This document shows positions 28,417 through 37,439 of a stretch of 64,000 nucleotides of DNA, piece by piece (the first letter of the stretch is position 1; each line of letters starts with the position of its first letter). The translations under genes were made by a program, and so were the position numbers. This stretch comes from Palsa-883 sp963847615. Its GTDB lineage: Bacteria; Pseudomonadota; Alphaproteobacteria; Acetobacterales; Acetobacteraceae. The notes under the pieces are model-generated. The model saw nothing but the letters and a program-made list of their open reading frames with translations, had not been told where the DNA came from and did no database searches. Location of the stretch: assembly GCA_963847615.1 (NCBI GenBank), contig CAWKAN010000017.1, positions 372,001-436,000 of the forward strand. The letters run 5' to 3'.

Positions 28417-29441
28417 CGGAACAATTGGCGATAGATCGCGGTCCATTGCGGCAGATCGTCGCGCGCCATCTGCGGCGTGACCACGGTCACCTTGAAATGC
28501 CCGGCGTCTGGTTTCAGCTCGGCGAGCTTCGCCGGGACGGCTGGATCGGCCGGCAGATAATCGTGCGCTGCCAACACCTTCTGGCCTTCATCCGACAGCA
28601 CGTATTCGACGAACAGGCGCGCGGCGTTGGGATGCGGTGCGTCCTTGACGATGCCGACCAGGCTGATGGTCTGCAGCAGCGGCTCCATCTTGATCCATTG
28701 CACCGGCGCGCCCTGCGCGGCGCTGATCGCCGAGTGATGATTGAACGTCATCACCGCCAGCGGGTATTCGCCCGAGATCACCTTGTCCAGCACGACGCGC
28801 TGACTGGCGGGAATGAACACCGGCACCTGCGCGGCGAACGCGCGCAGGTAGGCCATGCCCTTGTCCTGTCCCATGGTGGCCAGGATGTTGTGGATGAACC
28901 CCGGGGGCCCTTGCGGCGTCGGATCGTTGGTCCAGGCGATCTTGCCCTTCCACTTCGGGTCGAGCAGGTCCTGGAACGTCTTCGGGATGTCCGCGCCTTT
29001 CACCAGGTTCGTGTTGTAGGCGGCGGTCATGTAGTACAGGTTCATCGCCGTCCAATAACCCTCTGGGTCTTTCAGCTCGGCCGGATAGGACGCGGCCGAT
29101 TTCGGCTGGTAGGCCGCGACCAGATGCGCGTCGAGCAGCGGGTAGATCGTGTTGCTGCCGTCGAACACATCGGCCTGCACGCGGTGCGCACGCGCCTCGT
29201 TGATGATCTTCAGCGCGGTGTCGGAATTGGTGGCGCGGGAATACTGCACCTTGATGGCGGGGTATTTCTGCTGGAACGCCTCGACCAGAGGACGGACGAT
29301 TTGATTGACAATCAACGTGCTGTACCAAACCAGCTCGCCGTCTTTCTGCGCGGCCGCGACCAGTGCCGGGTCCGCGGCGCGCGCGGCAGGTGCCAACAGC
29401 AGCACCGCCAGCACCATGCCGCATAGGGTCCTTGTTCGCAT
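28413..29441 (-). CDS. ABC transporter substrate-binding protein, second tandem copy
   Basis: This protein of about 342 residues has an RTRTLCGMVLAVLLLAPAA signal peptide and AXA-like cleavage (ARAAD). The mature part mirrors its neighbours: VNQIVRPLVEAFQQKYPAI, FDGSNTIYPLLDAHLV, PPGFIHNILATMGQDKGMAY. I chose ATG 29441. An ATG nine bases upstream touches the GGAGG sequence and could not use it. The gene overlaps the third copy at its end. It is most like the third copy, so these two probably arose from the latest duplication. Confidence 0.9.
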   Translation of the reverse strand: MRTRTLCGMVLAVLLLAPAARAADPALVAAAQKDGELVWYSTLIVNQIVRPLVEAFQQKYPAIKVQYSRATNSDTALKIINEARAHRVQADVFDGSNTIYPLLDAHLVAAYQPKSAASYPAELKDPEGYWTAMNLYYMTAAYNTNLVKGADIPKTFQDLLDPKWKGKIAWTNDPTPQGPPGFIHNILATMGQDKGMAYLRAFAAQVPVFIPASQRVVLDKVISGEYPLAVMTFNHHSAISAAQGAPVQWIKMEPLLQTISLVGIVKDAPHPNAARLFVEYVLSDEGQKVLAAHDYLPADPAVPAKLAELKPDAGHFKVTVVTPQMARDDLPQWTAIYRQLFR

Positions 29442-29458
29442 CCTGTCCATCCTCCGCG

Positions 29459-30496
29459 TTATCGGAACAACTGCTGGTAGATGGCGATCCAATTCGCCAG
29501 TCCGTCGCGCACCTGATCGGGCGAGATGACATCGATCGTGAAGTCCCCGGCCTCGGGTTTCAGCGTCGGGATGCGCGCCGGCACGTTCGGATCGGCCGGC
29601 AAGTAATCGTTTGCCGCCATGACCTTCTGGCCCTGCTCCGACAGGATGAATTCCTCCAGCAGGCGCGCGGCATTCGGGTGCGGTGCGTCCTTCAGCACGC
29701 CCATCATGGTGAACAGCGCGACCAGCGGCTGCAGCTTCACCCAGGCGATCGGCGCGCCCTTTGCGGCACTGATCGCGACATGGTGATTGTAGATCATCAC
29801 CCCGAGCTTGTGCTCGCCGGCGATCACCTGGTCGAGCACCGCGCGCGGCGAGGCCGCAATCGGCACCGGCTCCTGCGCGGCGAAACGGCGCAGATAGTCC
29901 ATGCCCTTGTCCTGGCCCATCACCGTCAGCACGTTGTGGATGAAGCCGGGCGCATCCTGCACCGCCAGCTCGCTGCTCCACGCCATCTGGCCCTTCCATT
30001 GCGGATCGAGCAGATCGGCGAAATTCCTCGGTGCCTGGTCCGCCTTCACCAGATTGGTGTTGTAGGCAACGGTCAGGAAATAGAGGTTGGTCGCCGTCCA
30101 ATAGCCGTTCGGGTCCTTGAACGCCGCCGGGTAATGTGCTGCCGACTTTGGCGGATAGGCGGCGACCACATGCGCGTCCAGCAACGGGAAGATGCCGCTG
30201 GTCACGTCGAACGCGTCGGCCTGCGTTCGATGCGCCCGCGCCTCGTTCAGGATCTTCAGCGTGGTGTCGGTGTTGCTGGCGCGTGACGACAAGACGTGGA
30301 TTGCCGGGTATTTCGCCTCGAACGCGGCGACCATCGGGCGGACGATCTGGTTGACGATCAGCCCGGTGTACCAGACGACCCGGCCTTCCTTCTCCGCCGC
30401 CGCAACCAAAGCCGGGTCGGGGTCGGCGGCGCGCGCCGCCATCGAGATTAACACCAGTAGTACCGCAAACGCGGGCAGGCCCTTTGCGAGCCGCAT
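29459..30496 (-). CDS. ABC transporter substrate-binding protein, first tandem copy
   Basis: This 345-residue protein has a signal peptide (RLAKGLPAFAVLLVLISMAA) and the same fold as the next two genes. It is more divergent in the ligand-side segments: VTSGIFPLLDAHVV replaces the DGSN block, and VALFTMMGVLKDAPHPNAAR replaces the usual sequence. It is first in the transcript, 17 bases before the second copy. Differences in binding-pocket segments suggest that the copies may recognise different ligands while sharing one permease. The promoter should lie in the 70 bases between it and the palindromic repeat. Confidence 0.9.
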   Translation of the reverse strand: MRLAKGLPAFAVLLVLISMAARAADPDPALVAAAEKEGRVVWYTGLIVNQIVRPMVAAFEAKYPAIHVLSSRASNTDTTLKILNEARAHRTQADAFDVTSGIFPLLDAHVVAAYPPKSAAHYPAAFKDPNGYWTATNLYFLTVAYNTNLVKADQAPRNFADLLDPQWKGQMAWSSELAVQDAPGFIHNVLTVMGQDKGMDYLRRFAAQEPVPIAASPRAVLDQVIAGEHKLGVMIYNHHVAISAAKGAPIAWVKLQPLVALFTMMGVLKDAPHPNAARLLEEFILSEQGQKVMAANDYLPADPNVPARIPTLKPEAGDFTIDVISPDQVRDGLANWIAIYQQLFR

Positions 30497-30568
30497 GGTT
30501 GCCTCCCTGAGAGCAAGCCGATTGTGCGCCGGCAGACGCGGTCCACGTCAAGCCCTGGCGCTGAGCCA

Positions 30569-30898
30569 CTCAGGGCAGTCGAGCAATCGAAGCAAGGCCG
30601 GGGCTTCGCCCCGGACCCCACCAAGGGGCGCTGCCCCTTGGAACCCCGCCAAGGGCGGAGCCCTTGGAACCCTTCACTGGGAGTGGGTGAGGGGGAGGGG
30701 GCGTGTGGGCAAAGGGCCGATGCTGTCCGGCACGCCGGACAGTATCGGCCCTTTGCCCACACGCCCCCTCTCCCTCACCCACTCCCATGGATGGAGTCCA
30801 GAGGCTCCGCCTCTGGTGGAGGTCCAGGGGGCAAAGCCCCCTGGCGGGGTTCGGGGCGGAGCCCCGACCTTGCTTTCGGTTCACTCGATTGCCCTGAG
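30569..30898. repeat. 330-bp imperfect palindrome built from two inverted repeat elements and a giant hairpin
   Basis: The centre is a hairpin with 53-base arms (30679-30731 and 30734-30786, two mismatches, 2-base loop). Outside it, each side carries the same series of short stem-loops (GGGGCTTCGCCCC, CCAAGGGGC...GCCCCTTGG, CCAAGGGC...GCCCTTGG, and their diverged partners) in inverted order. Even the flanks match: CTCAGGGCAGTCGAG at 30569-30583 against its complement at 30884-30898, the latter being the last codons of the DUF3445 gene. It separates the ABC operon from the DUF3445 gene. It may act as a strong transcript barrier or be a mobile palindromic element pair. Confidence 0.85.
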
Positions 30899-31780
30899 CC
30901 AGCCAAGTAGCGCCTCGCGAAAGGTGCCGAGACTCTTGTAACGATTGATCTCCATTGGCAACGCCAGAACCGCCTCGGTCAGCCGTTCGGCCAGTGCCGG
31001 CGTGGTGATCACGCGCGCCAGCGGATAGACATGCACGCGGATGGCGAACAGCACGGCGTCCGAGCGCGGCAGGCGGCGCAAGGTCTGGCGTTCGACGCGC
31101 AGATTGACCGTTTCGCCGGCGTTCACGGCGGCAATCGCCGGATTGGTGCCGTCCCGCCACTTGCCGCCGGTTTGGAACAAGGCCGGATCGTCCAGCAGCG
31201 ACCAGTTCAGCCGTTGCGCGATATGGTCGGGTTTCACATGCTGCATGAAGCGATCGACCGGCCGTGACAGGCGCTCGGCATAGAGCGGCACGGGGTCGTG
31301 CACCGCGGCGAGCGGACGGCCGAGCTTGTCGTGCAGCCGCCAGCGGCTCGGAAAGCACAGCACGGCGGCAGTGAAACGCGGCCCGTCCGCAGCGTCCTGG
31401 ATGATGCAGAGGTCCTCCTGCACCAGCCGCCCGGCAAGTTCCAGCGGATCGCAGGGCGGCGTCGCGAGCTCCCAGGTTTCGCCGGTCAGCCGGTTGTGCA
31501 GCCGCGCCGCATCGCGGCCGAACCAGGCGGGGTGGTGCCGGGTGAGGTTGTCGGCGACCAGCTCCAGCGTTTCGGCCCGCGCAGCGTCGGAGCAAGCCAG
31601 CGCCGCAAACACCTCATCGTGGCGTTCGCCAAGCAGGTCGCGCCGCTGGCGCATTTCGTCGGGGTAGCGCGCGTCGATCTCGAACCACGCGCCGGGCGGC
31701 GCGCTGGTCAGGTTCATCGCCATGCGGAACGCGCCGGGCTCGAACGGAAGATGGATGGTTTCCTCGGGCAGGCGCGTCAT
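30881..31780 (-). CDS. DUF3445 / heme-dependent oxidative N-demethylase-like protein
   Basis: This 299-residue protein has blocks typical of PF11927: LPFEPGAFRMAMNL at the start, WFEIDARYPDEMRQRRDLL, QEDLCIIQDAADGPRF, CFPSRWRLHDKLGRP, HDPVPLY, and NWSLLDDPALF. In the characterised family member this subunit binds heme and demethylates dimethylamine-type substrates. Single-gene relatives have no proven substrate. The last codons lie in the outer arm of the palindromic repeat. The VOC gene lies 18 bases upstream on the same strand, so they may be co-transcribed. Confidence 0.85.
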   Translation of the reverse strand: MTRLPEETIHLPFEPGAFRMAMNLTSAPPGAWFEIDARYPDEMRQRRDLLGERHDEVFAALACSDAARAETLELVADNLTRHHPAWFGRDAARLHNRLTGETWELATPPCDPLELAGRLVQEDLCIIQDAADGPRFTAAVLCFPSRWRLHDKLGRPLAAVHDPVPLYAERLSRPVDRFMQHVKPDHIAQRLNWSLLDDPALFQTGGKWRDGTNPAIAAVNAGETVNLRVERQTLRRLPRSDAVLFAIRVHVYPLARVITTPALAERLTEAVLALPMEINRYKSLGTFREALLGWLRAIE

Positions 31781-31798
31781 GCGGCGTGCCGTGCCGGA

Positions 31799-32200
31799 TC
31801 AGCGCTGCTGCACCAGTTCCACCATCACGCCCTCCGGGCCACGGACGAAAGCCAGCCGCGTGCCAGGGTCGCGGGTGAGCGGACCGATGGCGATCTCCGC
31901 ACCCTTGGCGCGCAGCTCCGCCACCGCGGCATCCACGTCGTCGACCGTCAGGCCGATATGTTCCACCCCGTAATAGGGAAAGCGTGGCGCCGCCGCGGTC
32001 GGGTCATCGGGATGGGTTGGTGCGATCAGGATCTTCTGGCCGCCCAGCTGGAAGGCGATGCGCTTCTGGCCCGGATACAGCGTGCCCGGCGGATAGACGC
32101 CGCGCGTCACCTTGGCATCGAACATGGTCTCGAAGAAGCGCGCGGTGGCCTCGGGATCGGAACTCCGCAGGTGGATGTGGTCGAAGTGATAGTCCCGCAT
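31799..32200 (-). CDS. VOC (glyoxalase/dioxygenase) superfamily protein
   Basis: This 133-residue protein has two beta-alpha-beta-beta-beta modules: FDHIHLRSSDPEATARFFETMF at the start and GVEHIGLTVDDVDAAVAELRAKG in the middle, ending GPEGVMVELVQ. Putative metal ligands are His9 near the start, the His in VEHIGL and Glu in VELVQ. VOC proteins catalyse isomerisations, ring openings or epimerisations, and the reaction cannot be told from sequence. It lies downstream of a CoA-transferase and upstream of DUF3445, all on the minus strand. Confidence 0.85.
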   Translation of the reverse strand: MRDYHFDHIHLRSSDPEATARFFETMFDAKVTRGVYPPGTLYPGQKRIAFQLGGQKILIAPTHPDDPTAAAPRFPYYGVEHIGLTVDDVDAAVAELRAKGAEIAIGPLTRDPGTRLAFVRGPEGVMVELVQQR

Positions 32201-32251
32201 GCGACGCTCCTGTCGGTCAGCCCCGGCCTGTTGGTCAGATCGGGCCGGTTG

Positions 32252-33462
32252 TCAGATCACACCCTTCTCGCGCAGCGCGGCAAGCGCCGCCTGGTCCAGC
32301 CCGAGGCGTTCGCCCAGCACCGCATCGGTGTGTTCGCCCAGCAGCGGCGGGGCGATGCGATAATCCGCCGGGGTCTCCGACAGCCGCACCGGGTTGGCGA
32401 TCACCTTCACCGACTGCGCCCGGAGCCGTGCGTCATCTCCATGACCGTCTCGCGTGCAACGCACATGCGGATCGGCGAACACCTCCGACAGCTTGTTGAT
32501 CGGCCCGCAGCCGATCTTCAGCGCCTCCAGCCGTTCCACCCACCAGGTGGTGCGGTGCTGCTGCATCACCGGCGTCAGCGTGTCGGTGACCAGTTGGCGG
32601 TTGTCGCACGCGCGCGGCGTTGCTGGCGAAGCGCTCGATCCTCCAGCAGGTGGGTCAGCGCGAAGGCCTCGCAGAAGCGCTTGAAGGTTGGATCGTTGCC
32701 GATCGACAACACGATATAGCCATCCTCGGTCGGGAACACCTGGTAGGGCACGATGTTCGGGTGCTGGTTGCCCAGCCGCGGCGGGTTTTCCCCGGTCGCC
32801 AGGTAGTTCATGCCCTGGTTGGCCAGCCAGGCGACGTGCGTGTCGAGCATGCCGATGTCGATCTGCTGGCCCTGCCCGGTCGCATCGCGATGGCGCAGCG
32901 CGGCAAGGATGCCGATGCAGCCATACAATCCGGCGAACAGGTCGGCGACCGGCACGCCGACCTTCTGCGGCAGGCCGTCGGGTTCGCCGGTGAGGCTCAT
33001 CACCCCGCCCATCGCCTGGATCAGGCTGTCGTAGCCCGGCCGCGGCGCATACGGTCCGGTCTGGCCGAAGCCGGTGATCGAGCAATAGATCAGCCGGGGG
33101 AAGGCGGCGTGCAGGTCGGCATAGCCCAGGCCGTATTTGGCCAGGGCGCCGACCTTGAAGTTCTCCACCAGGATGTCGCACTGCGCGATCAACTGCCGGG
33201 CGATCGCCTGGCCCTCGGGCTGGGCGATGTCGAGCGTGACCGAACGCTTGTTGCGGTTCACGCCGACGAAATAGGCGCTTTCCTCGGTGCCCGGCATGAT
33301 AGGGCGGCGCGAAGCCGCGGGTGTCGTCGCCGCGCCCGGCTTCTCGATCTTGATCACGTCGGCGCCCAGATCGGCGAGCATCTGCACGCAGGTCGGCCCG
33401 GCCAGCACACGGGTCAGGTCGAAGACTTGCAGGCCCTTCAACGGCCCGGTGGGTTCGCTCAT
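32252..33462 (-). pseudogene. CaiB/BaiF family CoA-transferase, frameshifted
   Basis: Family III CoA-transferase. It starts with LKGLQVFDLTRVLAGPTCVQMLADLGADVIKIEKPG and contains YFVGVNRNKRSVTLDI and YGLGYADLHAAFPRLIYCSITGFGQTGPYAPRPGYD. It ends with GEHTDAVLGERLGLDQAAL in another frame. Frame breaks fall near 33330 and 33300 (one apparent missing base followed by one extra, so the frame is restored after GDDTRGFAPP), near 32630 and near 32440. These enzymes move CoA between carboxylic acids, with a catalytic Asp in the central part. The substrate is not evident. The VOC gene follows. Confidence 0.8.
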
Positions 33463-33619
33463 CCGCCTCTCCAGCCTGCCCCCCGGAAGCGGCGGGCACG
33501 TTCGCTTGCCCGCCGCTTATAGGTCGGCCGGAAGAACAGGCAACCCCGCCGCGCGGCGCTTGCGTGCGGAGCGGACCACGCCGCGCGATGAGCCCCGCGG
33601 CGGACGGTCAGGCGCTCGA

Positions 33620-33880
33620 TCAGCGGCCGGCGGCGATGCCCGCCTGGACCTCCCCAATCGCCTCGTTGATCAGCCGCAGCGCGGCCACCCGGTGTCCGGC
33701 TTTGTCGGCCACCGCCACCTGAAGCTCACCCCGCGCGTTTTGCAAGGCGTGCAGCGCGTTGTACATGTGCGGCTGCGCCGCGACGACGGATCCGGCCACG
33801 AAACCAGCCCCGAGCAGGATTGCGGCACCGGCGACAACGGTCAGCCGGCGTCGCCCGGCCCGAGAAAGCAGAATGTGCAT
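33620..33880 (-). CDS. Small exported or membrane-anchored protein
   Basis: This 86-residue protein starts MHILLSRAGRRRLTVVAGAA with a clear AAAGGAGAA ribosome site. It has one hydrophobic segment at about residues 13-33 ending AGSVVAA, then a helical part (HMYNALHALQNARGELQVAV, GHRVAALRLINEAIGEVQAG). The layout resembles small periplasmic helical proteins seen in other proteobacteria, which have no known function. It stands alone between the CoA-transferase and the intron. Confidence 0.72.
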   Translation of the reverse strand: MHILLSRAGRRRLTVVAGAAILLGAGFVAGSVVAAQPHMYNALHALQNARGELQVAVADKAGHRVAALRLINEAIGEVQAGIAAGR

Positions 33881-34004
33881 GGTCGTTCTCCTTTGGCTGC
33901 GATCGGCGCCATGACCGGGTGACCCGGTGCGCCGACGCAATCATCTTGCGGGCAATCGGGTTCCGCAATCAATCACAATGTCTGAATCGCGGTAGGGACG
34001 CGCA

Positions 34005-35535
34005 TTACTGCGCGCCCCCCGCACAGAGCCGTACGAGCGGCATTCCCGCATACGGCTCCCACCTCGGGTGTTTGACGGCGAAGCGTTGCTCGGGCCAGGG
34101 ATGGAGGATGCGCGGCTTCGGCAGGAAGTCCTCTGCCAGCCGCTTGATCCGCTCCCACGTCGTCTTGTCGCGCTGCCCGCGTCGCCGAAGCGACCGCCGC
34201 CAGAGCCGAACCACGCAGTCGCGGAAAGTCTGGAGAGCACGGATGTTGGTCGGCACCGCGTGATAGGCAAAATACCCGGTGACCACCTGTCGCAGCCACT
34301 CCCCTTGTCGGGGGATCGGCTGGTGCATCCGCCGCCGCATTTCCTCCGTCACCGCCAGAAGCTTCGCCTGCAACCGGTCGCGCCGGGATTTCCGCCATAG
34401 CAGGAACTTGCCACGTCGCGACTTGCCGCAGATCAAGGTAAAGCCCAGGAAGTTGAAAGTTTCCGGCCTGCCCAGCCCGCGCCTTTCTCTCCGCTCCGCC
34501 GCTCGGCGGCCGAATTCGAATCAGGCGGGTCTTCTCCGGATGCAGCGTCAGTGCGAACTCTTCCAGACGTGCTCGCATCATTCCGAGGAACCGATGGGCA
34601 TCGGCCTCGTGCTCGAACCCCACGACGATATCGTCCGCGTAGCGCACGACGATCATGTCGCCGGTGGCCTCCCGCTGTCGCCAGCGGTTGGCCCAGAGAT
34701 CGAAGACGTAGTGCAGGTAGATATTCGCGAGCAGCGGCGAGATTACCGACCCCTGCCCGGTTCCCCTTTCACTGACAGTTACAACCTCGTCTTCGAGAAT
34801 ACCCGCCCTCAGCCATTTCTGGATCAGGCGGATGATGCGGCGGTCGCCGACCCGGTGCTCCACGAACCGGACCAGCCACTCCTGGCTGACCATATCGAAG
34901 AATGACCGGATGTCGGCGTCCAGTATCCAGTTCACCTTGGTGTTGCCGATCCCAACCACCAGGGCATCCAGCGCATCGTGCTGGCTGCGTCCGGGGCGGA
35001 ACCCATACGAGAACCCGAGGAAGTCTTCCTCGTAGATCGCATTCAGCACCATCGCGACCGCGCGCTGGACAATCTTGTCCTCCAGCGCGGCAATCGCCAG
35101 CGGACGCTGTCGCCCATCCGGCTTCGGTATGAACCTCCTCCGGGATGGTTGCGCCCGATACGCTCCCCGATGGACCCGGTCGTGCAGGTCCTCGATCCTG
35201 TGATCGAGGTCTGTCTCGTAGTCCTGCCACGTCAGCCCGTCCGCTCCGGGAGCAGCATCCCGCCTGAGGGCATAGAACGCCGTCCGCAGCATCGGGACAT
35301 CGACATGGTGGAGAAGCGCGGTGAACCTTTCCTTCTTCCTTTCCTTCGCAGCTTTCCGTATGCGGTCCAGCCCCTGTGACACGCTTGCCCGGTCCTGTGC
35401 CCGGCGAGTGCGCTGCTGGCCCACATTTCCCTCGGCCCCGGCCCTTGGCTCCACCCGCTCCGCATCCGGTTGCCCGGAGTTGTTCGCAGGCTTCACAGCT
35501 ACTATGGCCAGGTCTGACTTCTCACCCCCGTGCAT
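34005..35535 (-). pseudogene. ltrA: Group II intron reverse transcriptase/maturase, one frameshift
   Basis: The protein starts with the N-terminal block KSDLAIVAVKPANNSG and VSQGLDRIRKAAKERKKERF. It then shows reverse-transcriptase motifs PGADGLTW, RRRFIPKPDGRQRPL, FLGFSYGFRPGRSQHDALDA, the catalytic RYADDIVVGFE and LHPEKTRL. One extra base at 34515-34516 (+ strand) shifts the frame at LIR. The true continuation (RPETFNFLGFTLICGKSRRG, then maturase domain X with RRMHQPIPRQGEWLRQVVTG) runs in the next frame to 34005. It helps the intron RNA splice and retrotranspose. The last codons overlap domain V. Confidence 0.85.
34026..34058 (-). ncRNA. Group II intron domain V
   Basis: On the minus strand GAGCCGTA pairs with TACGGCTC at the far end, enclosing a shorter stem with a GGAA-type tetraloop and a small bulge. 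This is the 33-34-nt catalytic domain V with the AGC triad in its first stem. A domain VI-like hairpin (GCGCGC...GCGCG) with an unpaired A follows before the 3' splice site. Confidence 0.8.
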
Positions 35536-35897
35536 CGCCGGCTACGGCTCCTCACCTTCCCGACGCGGACCGGCAGTTTGCGCCACCGGCCAAGAATGAG
35601 ATCTCTCGGTTCCCGAACAAGAAGCGTCCATGCATGCTGGGGTCTCTGACCGCGCCGGGTCGCCCACCGCTCGCGATAGCGCAGCAGGACGTGTTGCCTT
35701 CCAGGTTGGTAACCCTGTCGGCACCCGGGATTTCGGCCTTACGCGGCTCAATGGCCAGCCTGCACGCTCCCCTGCCGACGCTTCGCCCTGCCCCTCGCGG
35801 AACACGACGCACGGCGCGGGGCCGGCGTGAACTCGCTAGGTCTTCACCGTAGTGGACTTTCACCTCCTGCTCCTTGCCGGTCTCCCGACGCACTACC

Positions 35898-35941
35898 AGC
35901 CGCCCGACAACCGGTCGATGGGTCCATCCTTCGGGCGGCTG
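35898..35941 (-). terminator. Hairpin after the dehydrogenase gene, next to the intron 5' end
   Basis: CAGCCGCCCG and CGGGCGGCTG form a perfect 10-bp stem around a loop that itself contains a short GATGG/CCATC stem. It lies 38 bases after the stop of the upstream minus-strand gene. The intron begins five bases beyond it, so any T-tract has been separated from it. Confidence 0.55.
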
Positions 35942-35978
35942 GGATGAAACCCGGGCAGCCCGTCCGAATGCGACACGA

Positions 35979-36896
35979 TCAGGCACCCAACGTGGTGCCC
36001 GCGAGCGTCTCGCACAGCTTCGCCAGTTCGGTGTGATCCGCGTCCGGGCCGAACATCGCCTGCGCCGCCAGCACCAGCTCCTTGCACAGCGCGGAGAACG
36101 GCGTCGGCGTCGCCGTCTCCCGCCCGACCTGCAGCGCGATCGACAGGTCCTTCGCCAGCAGTCCCATGGTGAACCCGGCATCGAACTTCCGCGACAGCAC
36201 GTACTGCTTGAACTTCTTCTGCGTCGAGTTGTTCATTCCGGTTGCCGCGTTCAGCACGTCGGTCATCACCGCGGGATCCAACCCGAAACGTTGGCCGATC
36301 AGCAGCGCCTCGATGCCGATCAGGAAGCCGCCGGCGGAAACCAGGTTGTTCAGCGCCTTCATCGCCTGTCCGGAGCCGATCGCGCCGGTGCGCAGCACGT
36401 TGGAGCCCATCGCCCCCAGCACCGGCATGACGCGGTCGATGACCTTCGCATCGCCGCCGGCCATGATGGCCAGCTCCCCGGTCTTCGCCCGCGGCACGCC
36501 GCCGGACACCGGCGCGTCGATCATGTGCCCGCCGAGGGCGGCGACCTTCTCCGCCAGTTCCTGCGTCATCGAGGGGATGCCGGAGCTCATCTCGATCACC
36601 ACGGTGCCCGGCTTCAGGCCGGCGAACACGTTGTCGTCGCCGCTGCCGAGCACCGCGGCGACGATCGCGCTGGTCGGCAGCATGGTGATCACCACGTCGG
36701 AGGTCAGCGCGAGCTGGCGCAGGCTGTCCGGCGCGGTGCCGCCGATCTGCTGGACGAAATTGTCGGCGACCGCACGGCGTGAATCGTTGACCTGCACCGG
36801 GAAGCCGGCGCGCACCAGGCAGGCCGCCATCGGCCAGCCCATGTTGCCGACGCCGACGAAGCCGACCGTCGGCCGCTTGGAGGTTGCGTCTGCCAT
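35979..36896 (-). CDS. NAD(P)-dependent 3-hydroxyisobutyrate dehydrogenase-family oxidoreductase
   Basis: This 305-residue protein has the Rossmann motif GFVGVGNMGWPMA at the N-terminus and the family substrate block DAPVSGGVPRAKTGEL. The catalytic-lysine segment GQAMKALNN is followed by the helical dimerisation domain. Members oxidise or reduce beta-hydroxy acids such as 3-hydroxyisobutyrate, tartronate semialdehyde or 2-hydroxy-3-oxopropionate. The carboxymuconolactone-decarboxylase-like gene lies four bases upstream, so the two are one transcript. The substrate is not known. Confidence 0.88.
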   Translation of the reverse strand: MADATSKRPTVGFVGVGNMGWPMAACLVRAGFPVQVNDSRRAVADNFVQQIGGTAPDSLRQLALTSDVVITMLPTSAIVAAVLGSGDDNVFAGLKPGTVVIEMSSGIPSMTQELAEKVAALGGHMIDAPVSGGVPRAKTGELAIMAGGDAKVIDRVMPVLGAMGSNVLRTGAIGSGQAMKALNNLVSAGGFLIGIEALLIGQRFGLDPAVMTDVLNAATGMNNSTQKKFKQYVLSRKFDAGFTMGLLAKDLSIALQVGRETATPTPFSALCKELVLAAQAMFGPDADHTELAKLCETLAGTTLGA

Positions 36897-36900
36897 CGGA

Positions 36901-37314
36901 TCAGCCCTTTACGCCGTCGAGTTCCTTGAACACCTCGGTGGCGATCTTGAACGCCTCCAGGCAGGCGGGGATGCCGCAATAGGCACCGATCTGCATCAGG
37001 ATCTCCTTGATCTCGTCGCGCGTCACGCCGTTGGTCAGCGCGGCGCGCAGATGCAGCCGGAACTCCGACCCGCGGTTGAGCGCGGCCAGCATCGTCAGGT
37101 TGATCATGCTGCGGGTCTTGCGCGGCAGGCCGGGACGCGTCCAGATCATTCCCCAGGCGATCTCGGTGGTCATCTGCTGGAACGCGGCGTTGAAATCGTC
37201 GGCCCGCGCCAGCGACCCATCGACATACTCGGCCCCCAGCACGGAGCGGCGGACTTCCAGGCCGCGCTTGAACAGGTCGCTCTGGTACTCGGGGCGGTTC
37301 GGGATCTCTGGCAT
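36901..37314 (-). CDS. Carboxymuconolactone decarboxylase-family protein
   Basis: This 137-residue all-helical protein contains TRPGLPRKTRSMINLTMLAAL and LRAALTNGVTRDEIKEILMQ, followed by YCGIPACLEAFKIA. These match PcaC-like 4-carboxymuconolactone decarboxylase, with no CxxC of the AhpD peroxidase type. PcaC removes CO2 from gamma-carboxymuconolactone in the protocatechuate pathway, but many relatives have other roles, and no other pca gene is seen here. Start set at the ATG followed by PEIPNRPEYQ. Confidence 0.85.
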   Translation of the reverse strand: MPEIPNRPEYQSDLFKRGLEVRRSVLGAEYVDGSLARADDFNAAFQQMTTEIAWGMIWTRPGLPRKTRSMINLTMLAALNRGSEFRLHLRAALTNGVTRDEIKEILMQIGAYCGIPACLEAFKIATEVFKELDGVKG

Positions 37315-37439
37315 GGCGGGGTTCCTCCTGCGCGAACTTCCCGCGGGTCGGGCCCGCGGGCAAGGCGGCCGGACCCTAGAGATTGCCTGCCGGGGCGGCA
37401 AGCTGTTGACTGGCGGCAGACCCGGAGGAGACCGCTGCC

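Larger units (their letters stand above)
33992..35893 (-). mobile_element. Group II intron with maturase
   Basis: The minus strand begins with the group II 5' consensus (GTGCG, from 35893) followed by the typical GGAGACCGG and AGGAGGTGAAAGTCC leader. It encodes a reverse transcriptase/maturase and ends with domain V (34058-34026) and a domain VI hairpin. The 3' end is placed at about 33992, after CCCTAC. The length is about 1.9 kb. It sits directly after a hairpin that follows the dehydrogenase gene, a target type favoured by some bacterial group II introns. Exact ends need comparison with an empty site. Confidence 0.85.
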
